A stretch of 64,000 bases of DNA from Entomomonas sp945283395 (GCA_946480835.1 CAMLLC010000002.1:62001-126000), one strand, 5' to 3'; shown: positions 45,016 to 56,100, numbered from the stretch's first letter. The notes: a model not told the origin generated them from the sequence alone. A program made the numbers and translations.

Positions 45016-45363
45016 ATACATCTAATATTGCCATGCTTTCCTTTAGAAAAGGCATGTAATAATGGCTTTATATGAGTGGTGGTATTTGTAATTTTTTAGG
45101 GTTGAAGCATAAAATTAAGATAATAGTTAAACAATAGTGTTAAGGTGATTAGCTTCAAGCTAAAAACTAAAAGTTTTGTTTTGATAATATTTTAATATTA
45201 AGATTTTCTATAAAAAGTAGAATCAATAATGTCAATAATAAATAGCTTTATTAAAAGAGTTAAAAAAAGGAAATATAAAAAAGTGTATTGACTAATAAGC
45301 TAATGCCTCGTAATGTTGTGTCTTTAATTTTGTTAGCATTTGTTAGTAATTGGGAGTAATGAC
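45016..45363. other. Intergenic region between gluQ and hom
   Basis: The one clear element is a hairpin at 45032-45056 (CATGC...GCATG with partial inner pairing) without a T-run, possibly ending dksA-gluQ. No threonine/isoleucine-rich leader peptide is seen before hom. The remaining sequence is A+T-rich and non-coding. Confidence 0.4.
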
Positions 45364-46668
45364 TTGAAACCAGTAAAAGTGGGTATTTGTGGATTAGGAA
45401 CGGTAGGTGGTGGAACCTTTAATGTATTAAAACGTAATGCGCAAGAGATAACTCGAAGAGCAGAAAGAGCAATTGAAGTAGCCCAAATTGCTGCACGCTC
45501 TATTAATCCCCAATGTGTAATAACTGATACTCCTATTACTGATGATGTGTTTGAAGTTGTTAACAATCCTGAAATAGATATAGTAGTTGAATTGATAGGC
45601 GGCTATACGCTGGCTCGTGAGTTAGTTTTAACTGCAATTGAAAATGGTAAACATGTGGTTACGGCTAATAAGGCACTAATAGCTGTCTATGGAAATGAAA
45701 TTTTTACCAAAGCAGAACAAAAGGGAGTTATAGTTGCTTTTGAAGCCTCGGTAGCGGGAGGCATTCCCATTATTAAAGCAATTCGTGAAGGGTTAGCAGG
45801 TAATAGAATTAATTGGGTGACAGGCATTATTAATGGAACAGGTAATTTTATTCTCACAGAAATGACTGATAAAGGTCGAGAATTTTCTGCAGCTTTGCAA
45901 GAGGCGCAAGCATTGGGTTATGCTGAAGCTGATCCTAGTTTTGATGTAGAAGGAATAGATGCTGCCCATAAATTAACTATCCTAGCTTCTATAGCCTTTG
46001 GTATTCCTTTGCAGTTTGATAAAGCTTATACTGAGGGGATAACTAATTTAGCTTCTGAAGATATCAGATATGCAGAAGCATTAGGTTATCGAATTAAACA
46101 TTTAGGTGTAGCAAAACGCACTGCAAAAGGTATTGAATTAAGAGTTCATTCAACGTTAATCCCATCTGATAAATTGATTGCTAACGTTAATGGTGTTATG
46201 AATGCAGTGATGGTTAACGGTGACGCGGTTGGTTCTACACTTTATTATGGAGCAGGTGCAGGAATGGAAGCAACGGCTTCTGCAGTAGTGGCTGATTTAG
46301 TCGATGTTGTAAGAGCTATGACTTCAGACCCTGAAAATAGAGTGCCTCATCTTGCGTTCCAACCATCTGCGTTATCACATGTACCTGTGCTTTCTATTGA
46401 AGACTGTGAAACAGCTTATTATTTAAGAATTCAAGCGGAAGATTCTCCCGGTGTATTAGCTCAAGTTGCCACCATTTTATCAAAACGTGGGATCAATATT
46501 GAATCTATTATGCAAAAAGAATTGGAAGAAATGAATGGTAAAGTCCCTATGATTTTACTTACTCACAATGTTACAGAAGCGAAAATGAATGATGCTATTA
46601 TTGCCCTTGAATCATTAGAAGGTGTAGAAGGGAAAGTAACACGTATTCGTGTTGAACAATTAAATTAA
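45364..46668 (+). CDS. hom: Homoserine dehydrogenase
   Basis: It reduces aspartate semialdehyde to homoserine, at the branch to threonine and methionine. The protein has 434 residues from the TTG at 45364 (GGGAG upstream), which gives MKPVKVGICGLGTVGGGTFN as in Pseudomonas; a longer TTG start at 45340 is less likely. It has the NAD(P)-binding Gly-rich N-terminus, HVVTANKALIA, the catalytic region GIINGTGNFILTEM and AEADPSFDVEGIDAAHKL, and a C-terminal ACT domain (SPGVLAQVATILSKRGINIES) for feedback control. thrC follows after 16 bases. Confidence 0.95.
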   Translation: MKPVKVGICGLGTVGGGTFNVLKRNAQEITRRAERAIEVAQIAARSINPQCVITDTPITDDVFEVVNNPEIDIVVELIGGYTLARELVLTAIENGKHVVTANKALIAVYGNEIFTKAEQKGVIVAFEASVAGGIPIIKAIREGLAGNRINWVTGIINGTGNFILTEMTDKGREFSAALQEAQALGYAEADPSFDVEGIDAAHKLTILASIAFGIPLQFDKAYTEGITNLASEDIRYAEALGYRIKHLGVAKRTAKGIELRVHSTLIPSDKLIANVNGVMNAVMVNGDAVGSTLYYGAGAGMEATASAVVADLVDVVRAMTSDPENRVPHLAFQPSALSHVPVLSIEDCETAYYLRIQAEDSPGVLAQVATILSKRGINIESIMQKELEEMNGKVPMILLTHNVTEAKMNDAIIALESLEGVEGKVTRIRVEQLN

Positions 46669-46684
46669 TCAAAGTGTATTAAAC

Positions 46685-48094
46685 ATGCGATATATAAGTA
46701 CTCGTGGGCAAGCTCCCGCACTGAATTTTGAAGATGTGTTATTGGCAGGTTTAGCTACTGATGGTGGGCTTTATGTTCCTGAAGTTTTACCACATTTTAC
46801 TGTCGAGGAAATAAGTAGTTGGGCAGGGCTTGCTTACCATGAGTTAGCATTCAAAGTGATGCGCCCTTTTATAGAAGGATCTATTCCTGATGCTGATTTT
46901 AAACAAATACTACAAGAAACATATAGCATGTTTGCCCATCAAGCGGTGGCACCTTTACGTCAATTAGCGGGCAATGAATGGGTATTGGAATTGTTTCATG
47001 GTCCAACATTAGCGTTTAAAGATTTTGCTCTACAATTATTGGGCCGGTTGTTAGATTACATTCTAGCTAAGCGTAATGAACGAGTAGTTATTATGGGCGC
47101 TACTTCTGGAGATACTGGCTCAGCAGCAATCGAAGGTTGTCGTCGTTGTAAAAATGTCGATATTTTTATATTACATCCTCATAATAGAGTATCAGAAGTA
47201 CAACGTCGTCAAATGACTACTATTTTAGGTGATAATATCCATAATATAGCTGTAGAAGGTAATTTCGATGATTGCCAAGAAATGGTTAAAGCAAGTTTTG
47301 CCGATCAGGCCTTTTTAAAAGGTACAAGATTGGTTGCAGTAAATTCTATCAACTGGGCCCGTATTATGGCGCAAATTGTTTATTATTTTTATGCGGCGCT
47401 ACAATTAGGGGCTCCTTTACGTTCATTAGCATTTTCTGTGCCTACTGGTAATTTTGGTGATATATATGCTGGCTATTTAGCTCGCAATATGGGGCTACCT
47501 ATTAATCAATTGATAGTGGCTACTAATAAAAATGATATATTGCACCGTTTTATGTCTAGTAATCATTATGATAAAGAACAATTACATCCTTCTTTATCAC
47601 CTTCAATGGATATTATGGTATCATCTAATTTTGAGCGATTATTATTTGATTTACATGGTCGTAATGGTTTGCTAGTAGCGGAGTTATTTGCTAATTTTAA
47701 GAAAACTGGCAAGTTAAGAGTAGCAGACGATCGTTGGTTAGAAGTGCGAAAATTGTTTGATTCATTAACTGTCAGTGATGAACAAACTTGCCAAACTATT
47801 GCAGAAGTTTACCAGCAAACCTCAGAAGTTGTAGATCCTCATACTGCAATTGGAGTAATGGCGGCTCGCCAGTGCCGTCGAAGTTTAGCATTATCTATGG
47901 TTATTTTGGGTACAGCACATCCTGTTAAATTCCCAGAAGCAGTTTTAAAGGCTGGAGTTGTAAAACCTATTGCGTTACCTAATCATTTAGCTAATTTATT
48001 GCAAAGAACTGAACATTATACGATTTTGCCCAATGAATTAGCTAAGATACAAGCATTTGTTAGTCAGTATGGTAATAGAGGTAAGCCTCTTTAA
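46685..48094 (+). CDS. thrC: Threonine synthase
   Basis: This PLP enzyme converts phosphohomoserine to threonine. The 469-residue protein is the long gammaproteobacterial/yeast type, with YISTRGQAPALNFEDVLLAGLATDGGLYVP at the start (given here only as the family's hallmark region, residues ~3-32), the PLP lysine in GPTLAFKDFALQL, and MGATSGDTGSAAIEG. It follows hom by 16 bases and a rho-independent terminator closes the hom-thrC operon. The kinase thrB is not adjacent, as in Pseudomonas. Confidence 0.95.
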   Translation: MRYISTRGQAPALNFEDVLLAGLATDGGLYVPEVLPHFTVEEISSWAGLAYHELAFKVMRPFIEGSIPDADFKQILQETYSMFAHQAVAPLRQLAGNEWVLELFHGPTLAFKDFALQLLGRLLDYILAKRNERVVIMGATSGDTGSAAIEGCRRCKNVDIFILHPHNRVSEVQRRQMTTILGDNIHNIAVEGNFDDCQEMVKASFADQAFLKGTRLVAVNSINWARIMAQIVYYFYAALQLGAPLRSLAFSVPTGNFGDIYAGYLARNMGLPINQLIVATNKNDILHRFMSSNHYDKEQLHPSLSPSMDIMVSSNFERLLFDLHGRNGLLVAELFANFKKTGKLRVADDRWLEVRKLFDSLTVSDEQTCQTIAEVYQQTSEVVDPHTAIGVMAARQCRRSLALSMVILGTAHPVKFPEAVLKAGVVKPIALPNHLANLLQRTEHYTILPNELAKIQAFVSQYGNRGKPL

Positions 48095-48118
48095 AAAAGG
48101 GGCTGGTAGCCCTTTTTT
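48093..48118 (+). terminator. Rho-independent terminator of hom-thrC
   Basis: AAAAAAGGGGCT pairs with AGCCCTTTTTT around GGT; the arm starts right at the stop codon of thrC. It ends in a T-run. Confidence 0.85.
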
Positions 48119-48507
48119 AATTATGGAGTTGCTAAGAGTTATGATCTGTTAATTAATTGATAAAGAGACAAACATAGAGGTATCTTTGCTTAATATATTT
48201 TTTGCTAGATAGTATCGTTATTGGATAACTAAAATAAGACTTTAAATGCATAGGAGAATGAGCTAAGAAGCGTAGAATTCAACTAAGCGAATATTGTACT
48301 TGCTATGCTTAGCTAGATTCTGCTAAACAAAAAATGCTAGTTACGAAGCAAACTACAGTAATTGTTTGAAAGTCGCTGAAAAAGAGTGTTTAGATTGAAC
48401 CTAACAAAAGTAGAATTATCAATTAATTATGAGATTAAGGGCCGTTCTAATTTAAAAATAAATAATTGTAATTTTGTAAAAATAATAGTAATTCATCTTT
48501 ATTAAGA
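48119..48507. other. Gene-free intergenic region
   Basis: These 390 bases between thrC and the TauE/SafE gene have no coding frame, strong hairpin or known motif. Confidence 0.4.
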
Positions 48508-49272
48508 ATGCTTATGTCATTGCTCAATGTACTGCTAGATTTTCTATTAGGGGCTTTTGTTGGCTTGCTAGGAGGACTGTTTGGTATAGGTGGCGGCATG
48601 ATAGTTATTCCTTTGCTGGTCATATTGTTTGGTTTTGATCAGCAAATGGCGCAGGGTACTGCACTTATTATGGTCGTTCCTAATGTTGTTTTATCTATTC
48701 GTAATTACAATAAAAGAGACAAAATCAATTTACGTTATGCATTCGCTTTAAGTATTCCTAGTTTTTTGTTCGCTTTTATAGGAGCTTATAGTGCTTTATC
48801 AATAGCAGCACAGAATTTACAGAAAATTTTTGCGTTATTCTTGATAGTGATAGCCAGTTACTCGATCGGATGTGTTATCTTGGTTAAAAATAGCTTATTA
48901 GGCAGTAAACAAACTACTTATTCACTTAGTTGGTTTGTTGTTTTAGGAAGTATTTGTGGTTTTCTTGGTGGTTTATTTGTGGTAGGTGGTGGTGTGTTAG
49001 CAACACCTGTTTTAACCTGGTTATTTGGTTTGTCTCAATTAATCGCACAGGGGCTTGCTTTATCCTTAGCATTGCCTAGTTTATTGGCATCTTTAATTAT
49101 GTATATTTGGCACGGTCAACTTAATTGGTCGGCTGGTATTCCATTGGCATTAGGTGGTTTATCAACTGTTGGTTTTGGAGTTCGTTTAGCTTATGCATTA
49201 CCACAAAAGTTGTTGAAAATATTATTTAGTGGCTTTTTAATAATTTGTGCCATTGTGTTAATGATTAAGTAA
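48508..49272 (+). CDS. TauE/SafE-family membrane exporter
   Basis: A predicted inner-membrane transporter of the TauE/SafE (DUF81) family, which exports sulfite or small organosulfur anions in some members. The 254-residue protein has about eight membrane helices in two repeated halves, each with the family's glycine-rich motif (GLLGGLFGIGGGMIVIP at ~19-35 and GFLGGLFVVGGGVLATP at ~151-167). The substrate cannot be assigned. Starts at 48508 or 48514 are both possible; neither has a strong SD. nfuA follows but with 80 bases between. Confidence 0.88.
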   Translation: MLMSLLNVLLDFLLGAFVGLLGGLFGIGGGMIVIPLLVILFGFDQQMAQGTALIMVVPNVVLSIRNYNKRDKINLRYAFALSIPSFLFAFIGAYSALSIAAQNLQKIFALFLIVIASYSIGCVILVKNSLLGSKQTTYSLSWFVVLGSICGFLGGLFVVGGGVLATPVLTWLFGLSQLIAQGLALSLALPSLLASLIMYIWHGQLNWSAGIPLALGGLSTVGFGVRLAYALPQKLLKILFSGFLIICAIVLMIK

Positions 49273-49353
49273 CAAATTATTCTTACTAAAATACTAGGAC
49301 TTTATTAAATAAATTATCTAGCGTAAACTGTTCATCTAAAGTTAGGAGTAATT

Positions 49354-49938
49354 ATGACAGCTATTATTATCACTGAGGCAGCGCAAGACTATTTAGCAAC
49401 ATTATTAGCCAAGCAAGATCATGCTGATGTAGGGATAAGGATATTCATAACACAACCAGGAACCCCACATGCTGAAACATGTATTTCTTATTGTCGTCCT
49501 GGAGAAGAAGATCCATCAGATAAGGTATTAGGTCTATCTAAGTTTACTGCTTGGATAGATGCTGTGAGTGAACCCTTTTTAGAAGATGCTATAGTAGATT
49601 TTGCTGAAGATCGTATGGGTGGCCAATTAACCATTAAAGCACCTAATTCTAAAGTTCCTATGATCAATGAAGATAGCCCTCTTAGTCAAAGAGTAGAGTA
49701 TTATTTGCAGACAGAAATTAATCCGGGATTAGCAGGCCATGGTGGTCATATAAGCCTAGTAGATGTAGTGGAAGATAATGTAGCTATTCTACGATTTGGC
49801 GGTGGTTGTCAAGGATGTGGTATGGTTGATGTTACTCTTAAAGAAGGGGTAGAAAGAACGCTGTTAGAACGTATCCCAGAACTTAAAGCAGTGCGTGATG
49901 TAACAGACCATACAAATAAAGAGAACGCTTATTTCTAA
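49354..49938 (+). CDS. nfuA: Iron-sulfur biogenesis protein NfuA
   Basis: NfuA carries and delivers 4Fe-4S clusters to targets, notably under oxidative stress. The 194-residue protein has the degenerate A-type-like N-terminal domain (VGIRIFITQPGTPHAETC) and the C-terminal Nfu domain with the cluster-binding CxxC in FGGGCQGCGMVDVTLK. TTAGGAG lies seven bases before the ATG. Length is normal for the gammaproteobacterial protein. Confidence 0.95.
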   Translation: MTAIIITEAAQDYLATLLAKQDHADVGIRIFITQPGTPHAETCISYCRPGEEDPSDKVLGLSKFTAWIDAVSEPFLEDAIVDFAEDRMGGQLTIKAPNSKVPMINEDSPLSQRVEYYLQTEINPGLAGHGGHISLVDVVEDNVAILRFGGGCQGCGMVDVTLKEGVERTLLERIPELKAVRDVTDHTNKENAYF

Positions 49939-49980
49939 GAGGTGCTAACAGATCTATCTAGCCATAGATGATAGGTGAAC

Positions 49981-50820
49981 TTATGGTACAAATTTACCTA
50001 TAAAAATAGCAGGATCGACTCTAGTATCATTTAAACTTATGTTCCAATGCAAATGAGGACCAGTAGCTCTTCCTGTAGCACCTACTTTTGCTACTATATT
50101 ACCTCTTTTAACTGCTTGCCCCAGTTGAACATTTATGGCAGATAGGTGGCAAAACATGCTAATTAAGCCTTGACCATGATCGAGAAAAACCGTTTTTCCA
50201 TTAAAGAAAAAATCTCCTACTAAAATCACTTGACCATCAGCAGGTGCTTTAACCGGTGTGCCTTGTGGTGCAGCCAGATCCAGGCCAGTATGTGGATTAC
50301 GCTCTTGGCCATTAAAAAAACGTCTAAGTCCAAAAGGGCTGGTTAGCCGTCCTGATACAGGTAATTCCATTAGTAAATTACTAGGATTTCTAGCTGAGAA
50401 AGTTTGATAAGCAGCTAATTGTAATTGCATTTCTTGAGCTATTCGTGATTGAGCTTGTTGGTTTGGATTGATGAGACGATTATTAGCTAATTTGATATAT
50501 TGTTCTTTATAATTTTTATGGGAAGTCGTAAAGTTTATCGTGTAAGCCCCTTGTGAGCTTTTAATCTGTAATGTTTCGATGCCTTGTTTAGTAGTCAACG
50601 GGATACCTACTATAGCAATCCAATGGGTTTTATCTTCTTTTATTACTAATACCGGTTTGTTTTTATAATAAGCTTGTGGAGGAGTAGTTGTCTCTTTTAA
50701 AGAAATCACCGCTACTCCACCCTGTACTGGTTTATTTAATAATTTGCTAATAAAACTTTCTGCATAGCTGACTGATGTAATACAGCAGAAACTAGCTATT
50801 AAAATAAAGATTCTAGTCAT
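49981..50820 (-). CDS. M23-family peptidoglycan endopeptidase
   Basis: A periplasmic zinc metallopeptidase that cleaves peptidoglycan cross-links or peptides. The 279-residue protein has a signal peptide (MTRIFILIASFCCITSVSYA), a beta-rich N-terminal region (~30-140), and the M23 domain with zinc ligands in NPHTGLDLAAP (His/Asp) and GPHLHWNIS (His). The active-site His lies in GLISMFCHLSA. It follows tehB by 15 bases on the same strand, so the two share a transcript. The substrate bond is not known. Confidence 0.9.
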   Translation of the reverse strand: MTRIFILIASFCCITSVSYAESFISKLLNKPVQGGVAVISLKETTTPPQAYYKNKPVLVIKEDKTHWIAIVGIPLTTKQGIETLQIKSSQGAYTINFTTSHKNYKEQYIKLANNRLINPNQQAQSRIAQEMQLQLAAYQTFSARNPSNLLMELPVSGRLTSPFGLRRFFNGQERNPHTGLDLAAPQGTPVKAPADGQVILVGDFFFNGKTVFLDHGQGLISMFCHLSAINVQLGQAVKRGNIVAKVGATGRATGPHLHWNISLNDTRVDPAIFIGKFVP

Positions 50821-50835
50821 GAATTCAGCTTATAG

Positions 50836-51708
50836 TTAGGCATGATGTTTCTTTTGAGCTAATAAAGTTGCAAAACGTAATTTTATCCTATTACCATGTT
50901 CATCTGTTTTATGTAATTCTCCTATATCTTCATTATACTTAATGATATGCCAATGTTGATAATAGTCTTTTAATTCATTTTCTTTAAATGTAAAGGGGAA
51001 AGGCATGGGACAAGGAAAGTCTGAAGTTGACATGGCTGCTACAATTAAATTATATCCTTCTATTAAAGTACTTTGTTGCATATTTTCAATAATGTAAGGA
51101 ATACGTTGTCTATCCAAAAACATCAAGACTACAGTAGAGATAATTAAGTTGTATTTATTTTGCAGGGCTGCCTCATTTATATCATAGTAAGCTACCTCTA
51201 TATTTGATAACTGATCACGTTCAATAATTTCTTCTAATTGTTGGATAGTGGCTAAATTTTTATCTAAAGCTTTTACCTGAAAACCTAATAATTGCAGAAA
51301 TAGTGCATTACGTCCACAGCCGCAACCTAAATCTAAAGCCTTGCCTGATTTAATATAGTTGATAGCGTCAATTACCTCTGAATGGGTAGCAGTAAAACCA
51401 TATTTTTTCTGGATATAATCTTCAGGTTTACAGTAAAAAAATAATTGACATTGTAAATCCTCTGAATAACTTATAATTTTATGCCATTGTTGTGGTTCGA
51501 TTAATGGGGATTGATCAACACTGCTAAGAACATAATATTTAGTAATTAATCCCTGCTCGTTTAATAAAGCAAACTCAAGGCTACCCTTAAAGATAGTTAG
51601 TTTAGCCCATGTTCCTACTCGAGTATTATGTTGCTCTTTGAATGCTTGGGGTAATGTGTGGCTATCCCATAGGGGCATTTGTTTATAACAAACTAATTGC
51701 TCTTTCAT
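50836..51708 (-). CDS. tehB: Tellurite resistance methyltransferase TehB
   Basis: TehB is an S-adenosylmethionine-dependent methyltransferase that volatilises or detoxifies tellurite. The 290-residue protein has an N-terminal DUF1971 beta domain (~1-110, TRVGTWAKLTIFKGSLEFAL), as in the long H. influenzae-type TehB, then the methyltransferase with SAM motif ALDLGCGCGRNALFL (~144-158), VKALDKN, and IISTVVLMFLDR. AGAGG precedes the ATG. No tehA channel gene is adjacent; the neighbour is an M23 peptidase. Confidence 0.92.
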   Translation of the reverse strand: MKEQLVCYKQMPLWDSHTLPQAFKEQHNTRVGTWAKLTIFKGSLEFALLNEQGLITKYYVLSSVDQSPLIEPQQWHKIISYSEDLQCQLFFYCKPEDYIQKKYGFTATHSEVIDAINYIKSGKALDLGCGCGRNALFLQLLGFQVKALDKNLATIQQLEEIIERDQLSNIEVAYYDINEAALQNKYNLIISTVVLMFLDRQRIPYIIENMQQSTLIEGYNLIVAAMSTSDFPCPMPFPFTFKENELKDYYQHWHIIKYNEDIGELHKTDEHGNRIKLRFATLLAQKKHHA

Positions 51709-52261
51709 TATTACCTCTAGTCTTATTCTTAAATAGTTGATTATGATTATAGGTTATTTTGAAGTAAAGTTGTATTAATAAACTTGCTGTAAATACTATA
51801 CTATAAAATAACAAATTAATGATTCTAATCCCCCTATAATAACGCTAGTAATGAGAGTTAGTAGAGTGTCCTTAGTTAAGCTTCTGAGCTTTATTATATT
51901 GTTAAGGTATGAAATATATGATGTTATCAAATAGCGTATAATGTCAGCAAAGAAAACGATTTTCTTTATTAATAAAGCTAAGCACAACGTATTATAACCA
52001 TTGATCCTAAGGCCCCTTAGCTAAATTTCATAGTCAAATTTAACAGAAAAATGAATAAAAAAACTAACTACATCATTCTAAAAGAAAAAGGATACACTTC
52101 TACTAGCTTGAATTATTAACTTATGTTTGCCTGCTCAGTGAAAGTAAAAGGAGCTTTTTTATAGGTTAAAGGCAGATAGGAGTATTGGGGTTTATTAAGA
52201 TAGGTGGCTAGCTTTGATTAATCGAAAAATAAGAAGTCTTTAACTCTTTGAAAGTTAGCGA
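51709..52261. other. Gene-free region between tehB and the XRE gene
   Basis: About 550 A+T-rich bases. The only frame is a 63-codon hydrophobic minus-strand frame with a TTG start (51796-51987), which I do not accept. No terminator or RNA gene is evident. Confidence 0.4.
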
Positions 52262-52582
52262 TTAAGGCAGATTATTATATATTATATTATGGATATTTTT
52301 TTGAAGTTGTTTAGATAGTTTTTTGAAGCCAATAATTATGTCAGCTAGGTAATCATCTTCTGTATAAAGAAACCCTAAAGGAACTTCTAAGACTAACGCC
52401 AGCCTATAAGCTGTTTCTATATCGGCTTCATGGACGCCTTTTTCATATCTGTTAATCCTAGTGCCTGCAACAAATTCATCAATGCCAATTAATATTCCTA
52501 ATTCTTTTTGTGACAAGCTTTTTGCTAATCTTGCCTGTTTCAATCTATGGCAAAATACATCTCTGTGTCTTTGCTGTTTCAT
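52262..52582 (-). CDS. Small XRE-family helix-turn-helix regulator
   Basis: A 106-residue DNA-binding protein with a Cro/CI-type helix-turn-helix at residues ~13-66: FCHRLKQARLAKSLSQKELG, then TRINRYEKGVHEADIETAYRLALVLEVPL, the classic helix-turn-helix pattern. The C-terminal ~35 residues are Lys/Ile/Asn-rich. Similar small XRE proteins regulate stress genes, toxin-antitoxin loci or phage functions, but no partner gene lies nearby. The SD before its ATG is poor. The 8-base word CATATATT occurs twice (52580 and 52605), overlapping the start codon and 25 bases upstream, a possible autoregulatory site. Confidence 0.85.
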   Translation of the reverse strand: MKQQRHRDVFCHRLKQARLAKSLSQKELGILIGIDEFVAGTRINRYEKGVHEADIETAYRLALVLEVPLGFLYTEDDYLADIIIGFKKLSKQLQKNIHNIIYNNLP

Positions 52583-53146
52583 ATATTCGTAAGTTTCTGG
52601 GGGTCATATATTGATAAACTAGCAACGAGATTTACCCAAATTTATAGTTTTTAATAGTAACAGCTTACAACATATCTACTAAATTAATTTATTCTGTTAA
52701 GTATCTTTAAGTAAATCGCTTATCGTAGTTTTTCTAAATGTAAAATGATGATATTGGTAATTTATCAGCTGATAGTCTACTACGTTTTACGTAGTTTTAT
52801 TGGGGGTAGCATAATGATAATGTTTTGGCGAACACAAATGCAGTGTTTACTATTTTTATTATTCATAGATTAAAAGATCAGATGTTAAAGCTTAGAACAA
52901 AATAATAATTTAAGTAAAGGCTTTTACTTATCTATTGTAAGGCTAAAGTAATTTCGTTCCGTTGCAATATTAAGTAGTACATCGTTTTTCTTCTTGTTGT
53001 TGGTCATGGTAAGGGAATAGTGATTAGAACTGAATTTAAGCTTGCGAAAAGGTATTGGGTTTTTGGCTAGATGTTCAATATTTAGCTATATCTAATTTCT
53101 AATCATGCAGCTATATACAGTTAAAAGTGTGATAAGGAGATTAGAA
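52583..53146. other. Gene-free region upstream of pilY1
   Basis: About 560 bases. A perfect hairpin with T-rich tail lies at 52779-52800. No minor pilin gene or other coding frame is found before pilY1. Confidence 0.4.
52779..52800 (+). terminator. Hairpin with T-rich tail upstream of pilY1
   Basis: ACTACGT pairs perfectly with ACGTAGT around TTT and is followed by TTTAT. No plus-strand gene precedes it, so it may end a short untranslated transcript. Confidence 0.45.
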
Positions 53147-56100
53147 TTGATAATTAACTTATTAGCCAGAAAAACATTGCCGCTGCTTGCAGCTACAATA
53201 GCTGGTTATTCTCTATTTAGCTACGCAGATGATACAGAAGTATATTTCAGTGATATTAATAAACAGCCTAAACCTAATGTAATTTTTTTATTAGATACAT
53301 CAGGTTCTATGATAGGGACTATCAATGGATATGGGGCCTCAGGTAATACAGATACAACCAAACCTCGTTTAGCTAGCTTAAAAGAAGCGGTTGAAACCAT
53401 CATGGCTAATAAGGATGTTAAGGATCTTCGTATGGGCGTATTACAATTTTCTGATAATACAAAAATACGAATGGAACAGGAAGTGGTCGATATTGATGAA
53501 ATAGATGATGATGCTGATATTGCTGCATCTGATAGAACCTCTATTAATGCTAACACTACTATCCTCAAGCAGCGTTTACTTAGTGGTTCTGATGATGGTA
53601 TGGAACGATGGGGAAATAATTTTCCTGATTTAAAAAACAATTCCTATATTTATGTAGCTAATAACGCTTTATTGGGGTTTAGATTTGCTAATATTTTATT
53701 AAAAAAACCTTCCGAGGTGGGCATTACAGATGCTGATAAGGGTATTAAAAAGGCAGAATTATCTTTTCGACTTGTCAGTCGTCCAGGTAATAGTTCTAAA
53801 TCAATTGACATTTATCTAGATCCAGCCATTAACGCATCTCATTTAAATAGTAGTTTTTTTGGCGATTTTACACAGAGAATACAAAAAAGTACTCAAAATA
53901 TAACCATTAATTATTCAATGTCAAACCTTGGCTCAGATTTCCGTATGAAGCTAGATGTTACTGAGCTAATAAGAGGAAAAATAAACCAAGCTGACTGGCA
54001 AAGTGGAAATGCTATAGCTTTTATACTTGCTGGTCTTTCTGGTCTTAACATAATACCTACGGAGAATATAACTAAAGATTATAGGCCTTATTTAACATTA
54101 GAGGTAGATAATAGACTAATAGCAAAAAATAAAAGAACTAAAAGAGAAAAAGTGATGGATGCTATAGCTGGATTTACTGCTAATGGTGGAACCTATATAG
54201 TATCCAATTTACTGGCTGCCAGTCAGTATATTAGTGATATTAATGGGTCTCTAGGAAGCGTGGGACCATATCATAATCCTGTTAATTACAAGTCTCCCCT
54301 CATAGATGACTGCCAAATGAGCCACATTGTTTTAATGAGTGATGGTAGGCCTGAGGGGGATGGCTATGCTGCTGGTAGTGTAAAGAGTTATATAGGTCAA
54401 TATTCGACATGTCGGATTTTTAATGGTCCAGATAAAAGTACTTGGGTTAATGAGAATTCATATAGAAATACAAATGAAAATTGTGGTCGTGCGTTAGCCT
54501 CGTGGATGGCGAGAACTTCGCACGCCACTATAGCAGACCCACTAAATGCTAAATACAAATCAGGTGCATTTGTTAGAACTCATACCATAGGGTTTGCTAT
54601 GAGGGTTGGTTCATCTGAGCAAAAATTTCTAGAAGATTTAGCTGATGCAGGTCAGGGAATTCATAGAACATCGGCTGATACAGCGGCGCTGATAAAAGCA
54701 TTCCAGAAAATCATTGAAAATGCATTACTTATTAATAAGCCAAGTGCAAGTGGAACCGTTACCTTAAGTCCACAAAATGGATTTGATCAAAGACCAGAAG
54801 TGTTCTATAGCCTCTATAAATCTGAAAGTTATGATTATTGGTCTGGTAATATGAAGGGATTCAAGATGATTTATAGAGGCTATAAATTAACTAATGGTAA
54901 GCAGGTTGAAAGAGCCATATTAGCTGATTGGCAGGGTACTAATCCAGTTATTAATGATGGTGGCACATTTAGAGAAAATTTAGATACTGCATGGTCAGTT
55001 AAAGACTCTGGTGATATGACCAAAGGTGGTGTAGTAGATCAATTAAGCGAACCTGCCTCTCGTAAAGTTTATACCACCACTAATGGTAGTTTATTAGCAG
55101 GAACAGCCTTAATGGCAAGTTCTTATGGAGCAGGAATTACAGATGATGAATTAAAAGTAACCATAGCCCAGAATGAAGCGAATCCTAGCGAAAAACGTAA
55201 ACTCCGAGGTCAAGGTTTATTAGATTTTATTCGAGGATTCACTTATAAAGAAGGTGGTAGTGACACAGTTTCACCTAAAAAAATAGGTGATTCTGCTAAT
55301 AATGGAGTTACTTTAGTTAGTTATGGTTGTGATGACACTAATAAAAGAATTATGACATGTAATTTTAACCAATTACATCAAGTGGCTTTATTAGCCACTA
55401 ATGATGGCATATTACGAGGTTATGAATTAAGAACTGGGAAAAATATATTTGAATTTATGCCTAAACAAATGTTACCTCTTATTGATAAATTACAAACTAA
55501 AAAAGGTCTAAATATTAATAAGGTAAGATCTTATGGTCTTGATGGACAAGTGGCAGTTTATCACGATGATAAAAATAACAATGGTTACATAGATAAAGGG
55601 GAAAGTGCTTATGCGATAGTAGTTTCAGGTAGAGGAGGCTCGTCAATCTATGGGATAGATATTAGTAATGAGTCTAGCCCCCAGTTAAAATGGACCATAA
55701 CCCATGATACTAATGGGTTTGCCAAATTAGGTAAAACATGGTCAGTCCCAGCGGTAGGAAAAGTCAAACTAAATACTCAAGTTGATTATGTCCCAATAAT
55801 GGTTTTTGGTGGCGGCTATGATGAATCCCAAGATACCAATCCTGTACAACATGAAGATTCAGTGGGTAATGCGCTTTATGTAGTAAATCCTACTACGGGT
55901 GAATTACTTTGGTCTACATCGGAGAATATGAATTATAGTATCCCTGGAGACGTTGCTTTGCTTACAGATAACACTCCCAATCATTTAGTAACAGATATTT
56001 TCTTTGGCGACATGGGTGGACAATTATGGCGTTTTAGTGTCGTTAATGGAGTTACTAACTATGCCGATATGTTTGTAGCTGGTGGTGGAGATAAAGGAAT

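Noticed and set aside
51796..51987. A 63-codon hydrophobic minus-strand frame that could be a small membrane toxin
   Set aside because: It has only a TTG start, no convincing SD and lies in A+T-rich DNA where hydrophobic frames arise by chance. No antitoxin partner or antisense RNA promoter is seen.
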